Below are positions 42,816 to 51,598 of a DNA stretch of 64,000 bases, in pieces (within the stretch, counting starts at the first letter, position 1; the number at the start of each line of letters is the position of its first letter). Source of the DNA: an uncultured SAR86 cluster bacterium (GTDB lineage: Bacteria; Pseudomonadota; Gammaproteobacteria; Magnimaribacterales; D2472); the NCBI GenBank assembly GCA_902582355.1, contig CACHRR010000002.1, forward strand, positions 28,864-92,863, given 5' to 3'. A program made the translations under genes and the position numbers. Under the pieces are notes generated by a model, which saw only the letters and a list, made by a program, of their open reading frames with translations, was not told the DNA's origin and ran no database searches.

Positions 42816-43548
42816 TCATTAAACTTTCACCTATTAAAAAAACATTAATATTATGTTGTTGAAGTATTTCTATATCTTTAAAACTTTTAATACCTGATTC
42901 TGCTATAAAAATGTTGTTTCCTTTAAATATTTCTTTCAATTTAATAGAGTTATTTAGATCAACTTCAAAAGTTTTTAAATTTCTATTATTAACCCCAATA
43001 AGTGCATTTGAAAATTGTTCTACTCTTGAAAGTTCATTTTCATCATGCACTTCAATGATGAAATCTAAGCCTAGTTTTTCTGCTATTTCAGAAAATGTAA
43101 ACAACTCATTGTCATTCAATATAGAAGCAATAAGTAAAATACAATCGGCTCCAATTAATTTTGACTCATAAATTTGATATTTATCAATAATAAAATCTTT
43201 TCTTAATATAGGCAGATTGGTTATAGCTTTTACTTGTTTAAGATATTCGATACTTCCTAAAAAATAATCTTCTTCTGTAAGAATAGAGAGAGCTGAAGCA
43301 CCAGATGATTCATACTCTTTAGCTTTTGAAATTGGGTCAAAATTTTCACTAATTACTCCTGCACTTGGGGAAGCTTTCTTTATTTCAGCGATGATTGCTT
43401 TAGATTTATTTTCGAGGTTTTTCTTGAAATTACTTTGTTCGATATTCTCAAGGTTAATTTGTGAGAGTAATTCATTAAAAGGAAGACGTAATTTTTTTTC
43501 TTCAAGTTTAGTTTTTGTATTTAAAACAATCTCCTCAAGAATATTCAT
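42793..43548 (-). CDS. trpC: Indole-3-glycerol phosphate synthase
   Basis: IIAEIKKASPSAGVI, LPILRKDFIIDKYQIYES, IGVNNRNLKTFEVD, AESGIKS. Confidence 0.97.
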   Translation of the reverse strand: MNILEEIVLNTKTKLEEKKLRLPFNELLSQINLENIEQSNFKKNLENKSKAIIAEIKKASPSAGVISENFDPISKAKEYESSGASALSILTEEDYFLGSIEYLKQVKAITNLPILRKDFIIDKYQIYESKLIGADCILLIASILNDNELFTFSEIAEKLGLDFIIEVHDENELSRVEQFSNALIGVNNRNLKTFEVDLNNSIKLKEIFKGNNIFIAESGIKSFKDIEILQQHNINVFLIGESLMNGDFFET

Positions 43549-44555
43549 AATTCGTTAGAGACTCTTACATAACTATTTAATTTTTGTGCTGCTTGACCGC
43601 TATTCATCAAATCAAATGCCATCTCTACACCGTCACTCATTGAATTTACAATATTGGCTACGTATAAAGCTGCTCCACTATTTAAGGCGATCATATCTTG
43701 AACTGCAGATTTTTCTCCTTCAAATGCTCTATTTACATGAAGAAGACTTTCTTGAGATGAACTTGCAGAAATTTGATCGAATGAAGAGATATTTAATCCA
43801 AAATCTTTTGGTGATATTTTATATTCACTTATTTGGCCACCCTTAAGTTCTGAAATAGTGGTTTCTGAACAAATTGAAATTTCATCAAGGCCATCGTCTC
43901 CATAAACTATCATGACATGTTCCATTTCAAGGTTTTTAGCAACACTAGAGAACATATTGATTAATTTTTTCTCATAAACGCCCAAAACTTGTCTTCTTGC
44001 ATTACAAGGATTTGTATGTGGCCCTAACAAATTAAAAATAGTTTTATCAGCAATTTTTTGTCTTGCCGGCATAACATATTTCATTGCTTCATGATGAAGT
44101 GGCGCAAATAAGAACACAAAACCAATTTGCTCAAAAATTGATTCTAATTTCTCTCTTTCATGGCTTATATTTGCTCCAGATTCTACAAGAAAATCTGCGC
44201 TACCTGATTTACTGGATATAGCTTTATTTCCATGTTTTGTAATTTTAGCTCCACCCGCAGCAGCAACAAATGAAGATGCTGTAGAACAATTAAAGGTATG
44301 AAGACCAGTTCCACCTGTTCCGCATGTATCTATATGAGTTCCATCACCTAAATTATATTTTAGTGACTTCTCTTTCATTACAGTCGCTGCAGCTGTAACT
44401 TCAGTCTCAGTTATACCTTTTGCATTTAATGCGATGAGAAATGATTCAATATCAGAATCTCCCACCATACCAGTCATTATTAAATTTATAGCTTCTTGCA
44501 TTTCTTCAAAATTTAAATTTTCTTTATTACTTATTTTATTTAAGAAATCTTTCAT
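43545..44555 (-). CDS. trpD: Anthranilate phosphoribosyltransferase
   Basis: IDTCGTGGTGLHTFNCSTASSFVAAAGG, KHGNKAISSKSGSAD, NLLGPHTNP. Confidence 0.98.
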   Translation of the reverse strand: MKDFLNKISNKENLNFEEMQEAINLIMTGMVGDSDIESFLIALNAKGITETEVTAAATVMKEKSLKYNLGDGTHIDTCGTGGTGLHTFNCSTASSFVAAAGGAKITKHGNKAISSKSGSADFLVESGANISHEREKLESIFEQIGFVFLFAPLHHEAMKYVMPARQKIADKTIFNLLGPHTNPCNARRQVLGVYEKKLINMFSSVAKNLEMEHVMIVYGDDGLDEISICSETTISELKGGQISEYKISPKDFGLNISSFDQISASSSQESLLHVNRAFEGEKSAVQDMIALNSGAALYVANIVNSMSDGVEMAFDLMNSGQAAQKLNSYVRVSNEL

Positions 44556-45118
44556 GCTTTTTTTATAAAGTTCTCTATAAGCCTCATGCCATTATTTGTA
44601 TCAATTGATTCAGGATGGAATTGAACACCATAAATTGGTTTTTCAACATGTTCAACTGCCATTATTATTTCTTCATCATCACTTAAAGTTGCAGTTATCC
44701 TTAATTCATTTGGAAGAGTTTTTTTCTCTATTATAAGACTATGGTATCTAACAACTTTATAGGAGCTTTCAATTTGATCAAAAATTAAACTTCCATCATG
44801 ATCTATATTTGAAGTTTTTCCATGAAAAATTTTAGGTGCCTTAATAATATTTCCACCGAAAGCTGCTCCAATTGCTTGATGTCCCAAACAAACACCTAGT
44901 ATTGGAACTTTTGCTTTTTGTATTAGTTCAATCGATACCCCTGCTTCTTTTGGTGTGCAAGGTCCTGGAGATATAACTATCTTTTCAGGGCTATGATCAA
45001 TGATTTCAGATGCAGTCATTTCATCATTTCTTATGACTTTAATATTTTTTTCGATCTCACCGATATAGTGAACCAAGTTATATGTAAAACTATCATAATT
45101 ATCTATAACAACAATCAT
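44552..45118 (-). CDS. trpG: Anthranilate synthase glutamine amidotransferase component
   Basis: MIVVIDNYDSFTYNLVHYIGE, ISPGPCTPKEAG, GVCLGHQAIGAAFGG, GVQFHPESI; ORF track start at 45175 is upstream inside trpE, true start likely 45118 (ATGA overlap). Confidence 0.96.
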   Translation of the reverse strand: MIVVIDNYDSFTYNLVHYIGEIEKNIKVIRNDEMTASEIIDHSPEKIVISPGPCTPKEAGVSIELIQKAKVPILGVCLGHQAIGAAFGGNIIKAPKIFHGKTSNIDHDGSLIFDQIESSYKVVRYHSLIIEKKTLPNELRITATLSDDEEIIMAVEHVEKPIYGVQFHPESIDTNNGMRLIENFIKKA

Positions 45119-46581
45119 GAAATCATCTCCATAGCATCCAAGAACACTTTTGATTTTTGTATACATTCCTGCCATTCTTTTTCAGGATCTGAATCTGCAA
45201 CTATTCCAGCACCTGCTCCAACATGAATAAGATTATCTTTGATGACAGCAGTTCTTATTGCAATGGCTGTATCAATATTTCCATTCCATGAGATATAACC
45301 TATTGCACCTCCATATATTCCTCGTGAACTTGGTTCAAGTTCATTGATTATTTCCATAGCACGAATTTTTGGGGCGCCTGAAAGTGTTCCTGCTGGTAAA
45401 GTAGCTTTTAAAGCCTCAATAAAAGTAAGGTTTTTTGAAAGCTTTCCAACTACATTTGAGACAATGTGCATTACATGAGAGTATCTCTCAATTATCATTT
45501 TTTCAGTCAGCTTTACACTTCCAATTTCTGAAACTCTACCAACATCATTTCTACCAAGATCAATCAACATTAGATGTTCTGCTAATTCTTTAGGATCACT
45601 TAATAAGTCAAGTTCGTTTTTTTTATCTTCATCCTCATTTGTGCCTCTTTTTCTTGTGCCTGCAATAGGCCTTAAAGTAATTTCATCGTTTTCTAGTCTC
45701 ACCAATATTTCTGGGGAAGACCCAACAACCTCACATTCATCAAGATTTAAATAATACATATAAGGTGATGGGTTGAGCATTCTTAAGGCAGAGTATAATT
45801 CAAAAGAGTTACCATCAAATGACGTGTAAAAATCTTGGGCTAATACAACCTGCATTACGTCCCCTTCTTTGATGTATTCCTTAACTCTTTTAACAGCACT
45901 TACATATTCATTTTTTTTAAAATTTGATAAATATTGTATTTTTCCTGAAATATTTGAATGAGATATTTCTTTGTAATGACTTGATAAGTCAATACTATTT
46001 TGAATTTCATCAATTTTTTTTATCGCATCTTCATATGAGGTTTTTTGAGGATTAGCATTGTAAATCGCTTGCATTGTTTGATTAAAATTATCATAAACAA
46101 TTAACTTTTCAGATTTTACTAAATAAATATCCGGCATATCCTCCTCAAATTTTGAGTCTTTTTTTGGAAGATCATTAATTTTTGCTTCAGCAAATTTAGC
46201 ACTTTCATATGCAAAAAAACCTACATAGCCACCATAGAATCTTGGCATATCTTTCAAATTTGGTGACTTATGAATTCCTATTATTTTTTTTAATTCATTA
46301 AGAGGCTCGTTTGATTCAATTTTACTAATTCCAGATTCAGTTTTAATTTCAATTTTTTTATCAAAAACTTTTATAGTATCCTTGCAGTCCAATCCAATTA
46401 TTGAGAATTTTGCCCACTTCTCACCACCTTCAATTGATTCGAGTAAAAAAGTATTTTGTTTATTCTTAATTTTAGAAAAAACTTTTATTGGTGAATCTAA
46501 ACCAAGATCTATAGTTTTTATCAATGGGATAATATTGAAACCATTTTCACTATATTTTATGTATTCTTCTTTACTTATCAT
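45115..46581 (-). CDS. trpE: Anthranilate synthase component I
   Basis: VVLAQDFYTSFDG, SPSPYMYYLNLDECEVVGSSPEILVRLE, RPIAGTRKRG, PAGTLSGAPKIRAMEII. Confidence 0.98.
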   Translation of the reverse strand: MISKEEYIKYSENGFNIIPLIKTIDLGLDSPIKVFSKIKNKQNTFLLESIEGGEKWAKFSIIGLDCKDTIKVFDKKIEIKTESGISKIESNEPLNELKKIIGIHKSPNLKDMPRFYGGYVGFFAYESAKFAEAKINDLPKKDSKFEEDMPDIYLVKSEKLIVYDNFNQTMQAIYNANPQKTSYEDAIKKIDEIQNSIDLSSHYKEISHSNISGKIQYLSNFKKNEYVSAVKRVKEYIKEGDVMQVVLAQDFYTSFDGNSFELYSALRMLNPSPYMYYLNLDECEVVGSSPEILVRLENDEITLRPIAGTRKRGTNEDEDKKNELDLLSDPKELAEHLMLIDLGRNDVGRVSEIGSVKLTEKMIIERYSHVMHIVSNVVGKLSKNLTFIEALKATLPAGTLSGAPKIRAMEIINELEPSSRGIYGGAIGYISWNGNIDTAIAIRTAVIKDNLIHVGAGAGIVADSDPEKEWQECIQKSKVFLDAMEMIS

Positions 46582-47020
46582 TAGATAAAATTGTTTTAAC
46601 TTTTATTACGTCTCCGATTTCAATTTTGTTTTCTTCAAACCAACCAAGATTTACTTCTAGTGCATATTTAGCAGCCTTATTTGAGCAAACTGAATTTTTT
46701 GAAAGTGGAACCATATCATATATTCCAATAATTTTTCCTGTCTTATTTAAGTAACCTATGCTTAAGGGTACTAAAGTATTTTTCATCCACACACATTGTT
46801 TTTTTTCATATGGCCAAACAAATAACATTCCATAATTATCAGGAATTGATTTTTTGTACATAAGTCCTTTTTTTCTGTCTTCAAATTTTGAGACAACTTG
46901 AATTTCGTCTAAATAATTATAAATATCAACATCTTTTGATGCATCAAGATAATTTATATGAAGTAAAAATATTATATATTTAAACGATTTTTGAACGAAG
47001 TTCAGATATTGTTTGCTCAT
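46571..47020 (-). CDS. DUF192 family protein
   Basis: [45 protein letters not shown]; likely start MSKQYLNF at 47020 rather than 47068. Confidence 0.88.
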   Translation of the reverse strand: MSKQYLNFVQKSFKYIIFLLHINYLDASKDVDIYNYLDEIQVVSKFEDRKKGLMYKKSIPDNYGMLFVWPYEKKQCVWMKNTLVPLSIGYLNKTGKIIGIYDMVPLSKNSVCSNKAAKYALEVNLGWFEENKIEIGDVIKVKTILSNDK

Positions 47021-47648
47021 AATTTTCTGTATTGAATATTGCTGAGCCGGCAACAAATGTATCCGCACCAGCTTCTGATGCTAGGCCAATTGTTTCATTG
47101 TTTATTCCACCATCAACTTCAAGGCGAATATCCCTACCTGAATTGTCTATCATCTTTCTAACTTGAGCTATTTTCTCCAAGGAATTATGAATAAATGATT
47201 GCCCACCAAATCCAGGATTTACACTCATTATTAAAACTAAGTCTAGATCATCTAATACACTCTCAAGAGTATTTAATGGTGTTGCAGGATTATAAACTAG
47301 CCCAGCTTTACAACCTTTATCTTTGATAGCATGAATTGATCTGTGAATATGTTTGGAAGCTTCAGGGTGAAAACTTATCAAGTCGGCACCAGCTTTTATA
47401 AAATTTTGAGCTAAATCATCAACTGGATCAATCATTAAGTGAACATCTATGAACTCTTTTATTCCATATTTTCTTAGTGCTTCGCAGACCATTGGACCGA
47501 TTGTTAAATTTGGAACATAGTGATTATCCATAACGTCAAAATGAACCCAATCTGCTCCAGCATCAAGAACATTCCTTACTTCTTCACCTAATCTTGCGAA
47601 ATCTGAAGCTAATATAGAAGGCGCGATTATGTAATTTTGATCACTCAT
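46980..47648 (-). CDS. rpe: Ribulose-phosphate 3-epimerase
   Basis: [54 protein letters not shown]. Confidence 0.98.
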   Translation of the reverse strand: MSDQNYIIAPSILASDFARLGEEVRNVLDAGADWVHFDVMDNHYVPNLTIGPMVCEALRKYGIKEFIDVHLMIDPVDDLAQNFIKAGADLISFHPEASKHIHRSIHAIKDKGCKAGLVYNPATPLNTLESVLDDLDLVLIMSVNPGFGGQSFIHNSLEKIAQVRKMIDNSGRDIRLEVDGGINNETIGLASEAGADTFVAGSAIFNTENYEQTISELRSKIV

Positions 47649-47651
47649 ATG

Positions 47652-48326
47652 CTAATTCTCTTCGTTATGAAGAGTATTGGCAAGCTTTAAACGATCTTGT
47701 GTGCCAACATCGATCCAGAATTCAGACGATTTATGAGCAGTAACTTTTCCATTGTTTATGTACTTTGGTAAAACACCTTTCCAAATGTTAAAGGATTCAA
47801 CATCAAAGACATTTTCATTAAAAATAATTGGATTTATTAAAGATATGCCGCTCCAAGTAAGTTCATTTAATCCATCTTGCACTTCAACCATATTCTCATT
47901 TTTTATTGAAAAGTCTCCATTCCTGTTATGATCTGGATTTGGAACACCTATCAAATGTGCTGCTTCAGTTTTTTTTGGCATGTTCGTAAAGCTAATGCAA
48001 TGATAGATGTCAGAATTTATTAATAAAAAAGGTTCGGATCCCAAAATATTTAGGGCCTTTAAAACGCCACCACCAGTTCCAAGCGGCCTTTCCTCAAAAG
48101 AAAATGAAATATTATTTTTTGGGAATTTTTCTTTAACGTGCCCTTCAACTAACTTTGATAAATGAGAAACATTAATAACAATCTCTGAAAACCCACTTTT
48201 AATTAAATTATTGATATTTCGCTCTATCAGAGTTTTATTTCCAACCTTAAGAAGCGGTTTGGGAGTATCTTTGGTAAGAGGTAAAAGCCTTTTGCCATAA
48301 CCTGCAGCTAAAATCATTGCTTTCAT
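47652..48326 (-). CDS. murU: Nucleotidyltransferase family, N-acetylmuramate-1-phosphate uridylyltransferase
   Basis: MKAMILAAGYGKRLLPLTKDTPKPLLKVGNKTLIE; translationally adjacent to amgK-like kinase. Confidence 0.88.
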   Translation of the reverse strand: MKAMILAAGYGKRLLPLTKDTPKPLLKVGNKTLIERNINNLIKSGFSEIVINVSHLSKLVEGHVKEKFPKNNISFSFEERPLGTGGGVLKALNILGSEPFLLINSDIYHCISFTNMPKKTEAAHLIGVPNPDHNRNGDFSIKNENMVEVQDGLNELTWSGISLINPIIFNENVFDVESFNIWKGVLPKYINNGKVTAHKSSEFWIDVGTQDRLKLANTLHNEEN

Positions 48327-49279
48327 ATTTCTGAAACTCTTATTGTCAGTTTTGGGCTAATCGCATTTATTAAGTACTCTTTAGAAGCATGATTTTCAGG
48401 AATCATTTGAATTAAATTGAATAAAATCATTGATAAGTCTTTTAATCTAAAAGTTCGATTTTTTGTTAAATATAAATTTGATAAGGTTCCAAGGATTCTT
48501 AAGTTTCTTTGAATAGTGCCCCATCTTAAAAACTCAAAGAAATCATTTTCAGAACAGTCTAATTTAACTTGTTTTGAATAGAATTTTAATAAGTCTTTTG
48601 TAGCACGAAGGTCTACCTCATGATAGTGGTCAACCAAAATACCAGCCAGATCTATTCCAATTGGTCCAATTCTCATATCTTGGAAGTCAATTACAGTTAA
48701 TTCATTTTTGTTATCTAAAATAAGATTCCTCCTCTCAAAGTCAAAATGACAATTTACCCATGGATGCTCAAAAAGAGAATTGGATGTTGTAGTAATAAGA
48801 TTATCAATTGAGGAATCAACATTCACATTTAAAAAATCACTACAAAAAATATCTTTGAATAAATTCATCTGTTCCACTAATTCTTCATTTGTAAATCTAT
48901 TTATATTATCAATTTTAGAATTTTGAATTTCTGATAACATGCGAAGGGAACTTTTTAACAATTCAAACTTGTTATCCTCATCTAATACTGAAAGTAGATC
49001 CCCATCTCCCAAATCATTCTGTATGGTTACGCCTAAGACTTCGTTATGATGAACTATTTTTGAACAACTAATATTGTTTTTAATGAGTTCTTCAGAAATT
49101 GCAATAAAGTTTGAATGATCTCCCCTCGAAGGTTCTAAATAACATAACACCATGGAATTATTATCTGCATCGATAATTCTCCAATACTCTCGACCACTAG
49201 CTTCTTGTTTTAATGAGGATGCTTTAACAGCATGAAAGTTACATTGTTTACTAAGAATTATTACTTCTTCTTCTTTCAA
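48323..49279 (-). CDS. amgK: Phosphotransferase, N-acetylmuramate/N-acetylglucosamine kinase AmgK-like
   Basis: 318 aa; ASGREYWRI, WVNCHFDFERRNLILDNKNELTVIDFQDMRIGPIGIDLAGIL; overlaps murU. Confidence 0.86.
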   Translation of the reverse strand: MKEEEVIILSKQCNFHAVKASSLKQEASGREYWRIIDADNNSMVLCYLEPSRGDHSNFIAISEELIKNNISCSKIVHHNEVLGVTIQNDLGDGDLLSVLDEDNKFELLKSSLRMLSEIQNSKIDNINRFTNEELVEQMNLFKDIFCSDFLNVNVDSSIDNLITTTSNSLFEHPWVNCHFDFERRNLILDNKNELTVIDFQDMRIGPIGIDLAGILVDHYHEVDLRATKDLLKFYSKQVKLDCSENDFFEFLRWGTIQRNLRILGTLSNLYLTKNRTFRLKDLSMILFNLIQMIPENHASKEYLINAISPKLTIRVSEI

Positions 49280-50137
49280 CTAACTATTTTTAATTTCCTC
49301 AGGCAATGGTGTATCGTCTGGAACAAAAAAATCTGGCATTAACTCTCCAAATGGAGCAGAAGCATATTTTGAAAAATCTTTCACTCCGGCTTCATACAAA
49401 ACCATATCATCGATACAGAAATTTCCAGTGAATTCTTTAGAGCTCTTTGTAAGAATTTCATATGCCGAGTCGGCCATAATATTTACGTTTCTAGATAACT
49501 TCATTATCTCATCTCCACCTAAATGATTTTGTACTGCAGCTGTAGCAATTGCAGTTCTTGGCCAAAGTGCATTAACTGCTATGCCGAATTCTTTAAATTC
49601 TTCTGCCATACCAAGAACACACATGCTCATAGTATACTTAGCCATTGTGTATGCAACAGTCCCTGAGAACCACTTCGAATGCATATCAAGCGGTGGTGCG
49701 AGATTTAAAATATGAGGATTAGAGGCTTTCTTTAAATGCGGTAAACAATATTTACTTACCATATAAGTACCTCTACCATTAATTTGATGCATTAGGTCAT
49801 ATCTTTTCATTTCTGTATCAGTTACATTTGTTAATTGAATTGCTGATGCATTATTAATGCATATATCTATACCACCAAAATGGTCAACAGTCTGATTAAT
49901 AGCATCTCTAACGTTATCTTCATTTCTTATGTCACAAATAACAGGTAAGGCTTCGCCTCCCGCTTCAACTATTTCATCTGCTGCTGTATAAATAGTTCCA
50001 GGTAGCTTCGGATGAGGTTCAGCTGTCTTAGCAGCTATAGCAACTTTTGCACCATCCTCTGCAGCTTTTTTGACCATGGCAAGACCTATTCCTCTGCTTC
50101 CACCAGATATAAAAATAACTTTATCTTTTAAACTCAT
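49280..50137 (-). CDS. SDR family oxidoreductase (HSDL2-like)
   Basis: FISGGSRGIGLAM, NNASAIQLTNV, LNLAPPLDMHSKWF, YTMAKYTMSMCVLGMAEE. Confidence 0.9.
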   Translation of the reverse strand: MSLKDKVIFISGGSRGIGLAMVKKAAEDGAKVAIAAKTAEPHPKLPGTIYTAADEIVEAGGEALPVICDIRNEDNVRDAINQTVDHFGGIDICINNASAIQLTNVTDTEMKRYDLMHQINGRGTYMVSKYCLPHLKKASNPHILNLAPPLDMHSKWFSGTVAYTMAKYTMSMCVLGMAEEFKEFGIAVNALWPRTAIATAAVQNHLGGDEIMKLSRNVNIMADSAYEILTKSSKEFTGNFCIDDMVLYEAGVKDFSKYASAPFGELMPDFFVPDDTPLPEEIKNS

Positions 50138-50160
50138 ATTTATTCCCTCATGATTATTTA

Positions 50161-50901
50161 TTAAAATTTTTCCATGTATGGACGTAAGTCTAATTCATGC
50201 GTCCAAGCATTCTTTTCTTGTGTATGCACAAACCAATAAGCATCTGCAATTGCACTAGGTTGTAGAATACCGTCTTTTTCTTTCAGAGCATATATATCTG
50301 GAAAATTTTCTTTAATGAATGCCGTATCAATTGCACCATCGATTATAAAATGTGCCACATGGATACCGACAGGGCCAAGCTCTCTTGCCATGCTTTGACT
50401 TAATGCTCTTAAAGCAAACTTCGCACCTGCAAATGCCGAAAAACCTGAACTACCTCTTACAGAAGCAGTTGCTCCAGTAAAAAAAATAGATCCTTCATTG
50501 CGTTTTTTCATATATTTTGTTGCCTCTCTTCCTGAAAGAAAACCAGCAAAGGCAGCCATCTCCCAAACTTTCTTATAAACTCTTGAAGTAGTATCAGTAA
50601 TAGGAAAATAAACATTTGCTCCTGGATTAAATATAACAACGTCTATAGGCGCAATTTTCTCCTCAACATTTTTAAATAATTCTTCAATTTCACTTTCAAC
50701 TCTTGCATCTATTCCAAAGCCTCTAGCCCATCCTCCTGTATTATTGATTTCATCTGCTAAAAAATTTACCTTCTCAATATTTCTTGCCCTTCTAACTGGA
50801 CATACTTTATAACCCTTGCTTGCAAATTTTTTTGTTAATGCAGATCCTGTTGCATCACCAGCGCCTATAATAATTGCAGAATATTTTGAAAAATCTTTCA
50901 T
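50161..50901 (-). CDS. SDR family oxidoreductase
   Basis: IIGAGDATGSALTKKFASKGY, FNPGANVYFPITDT, FTGATASVRGSSGFSAFAGAKFALRAL. Confidence 0.9.
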   Translation of the reverse strand: MKDFSKYSAIIIGAGDATGSALTKKFASKGYKVCPVRRARNIEKVNFLADEINNTGGWARGFGIDARVESEIEELFKNVEEKIAPIDVVIFNPGANVYFPITDTTSRVYKKVWEMAAFAGFLSGREATKYMKKRNEGSIFFTGATASVRGSSGFSAFAGAKFALRALSQSMARELGPVGIHVAHFIIDGAIDTAFIKENFPDIYALKEKDGILQPSAIADAYWFVHTQEKNAWTHELDLRPYMEKF

Positions 50902-50943
50902 AAAAGTGTTTAATTGCTTTACTTTACAAAATTGTGAATAGAA

Positions 50944-51546
50944 ATGATAGTAGACTTTATCTATGACGTTGCAACACCAAATGGTTATTTAGCGCATAGA
51001 GTTGTTCCATGGTTTGAAAAAAGAACTGGAACTAAATTTAACTATATTCCATGTCTTGCTGGAGGTATATTTAAGCTCACTAATAATACTCCTCCTCTTA
51101 TAGCAACTGCTAATGTTAAAAATAAAGCTGATTACTTTTTTATTGAAATAAATAGATTTATCAAAAAACATAACCTAACAAAATTCAAAAATAACTCTAA
51201 CTTTCCTCAAAATTCCTTAAACATACAAAGGGGAGCAGTTGCAGCTGAGAATTTAGGCATCTTGAAAGAATATGTAGAATCAACAATGAGTGCTATGTGG
51301 GAGAGGGATTTGAATATTCAAGAATTAGATATCTTGGAAAAAGTACTAAAAGATGACGGTATCGATCATAAAAGCATTTTAAACATGATTCAGACTAGAG
51401 AATGCAAGGATAAACTAATCGCAAATACCTCATGGGCTGTTGAGAATGGAGCATTTGGTATTCCTACATTTTTAATTGACGATCAAATTTTCTTCGGCAA
51501 AGATCACTTATATCAGCTTGAAGAGTATATAAATTCCAAAAAATAA
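50944..51546 (+). CDS. DsbA-family / 2-hydroxychromene-2-carboxylate isomerase-like protein
   Basis: 200 aa; MIVDFIYDVATPNGYLAHRVV, C-terminal ENGAFGIPTFLIDDQIFFGKDHLYQLEEYI. Confidence 0.85.
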   Translation: MIVDFIYDVATPNGYLAHRVVPWFEKRTGTKFNYIPCLAGGIFKLTNNTPPLIATANVKNKADYFFIEINRFIKKHNLTKFKNNSNFPQNSLNIQRGAVAAENLGILKEYVESTMSAMWERDLNIQELDILEKVLKDDGIDHKSILNMIQTRECKDKLIANTSWAVENGAFGIPTFLIDDQIFFGKDHLYQLEEYINSKK

Positions 51547-51567
51547 AAGAACTTTTGAGCTTTTATT
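51542..51567 (+). terminator. Putative hairpin terminator after DsbA-family gene
   Basis: AATAAAAG-aacttttgag-CTTTTATT, 8-bp perfect stem overlapping the stop codon; AT-rich stem. Confidence 0.45.
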
Positions 51568-51598
51568 CTTTCAAAATACTAAGGTATACAATAAGTAA

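Noticed and set aside
45119-45175. Longer TrpG N-terminus MAGMYTKIKSVLGCYGDDF from the ORF track
   Set aside because: Lies in the trpE 3' end; the conserved TrpG N-terminus begins MIVVIDNYDSF with an ATGA overlap at 45118.
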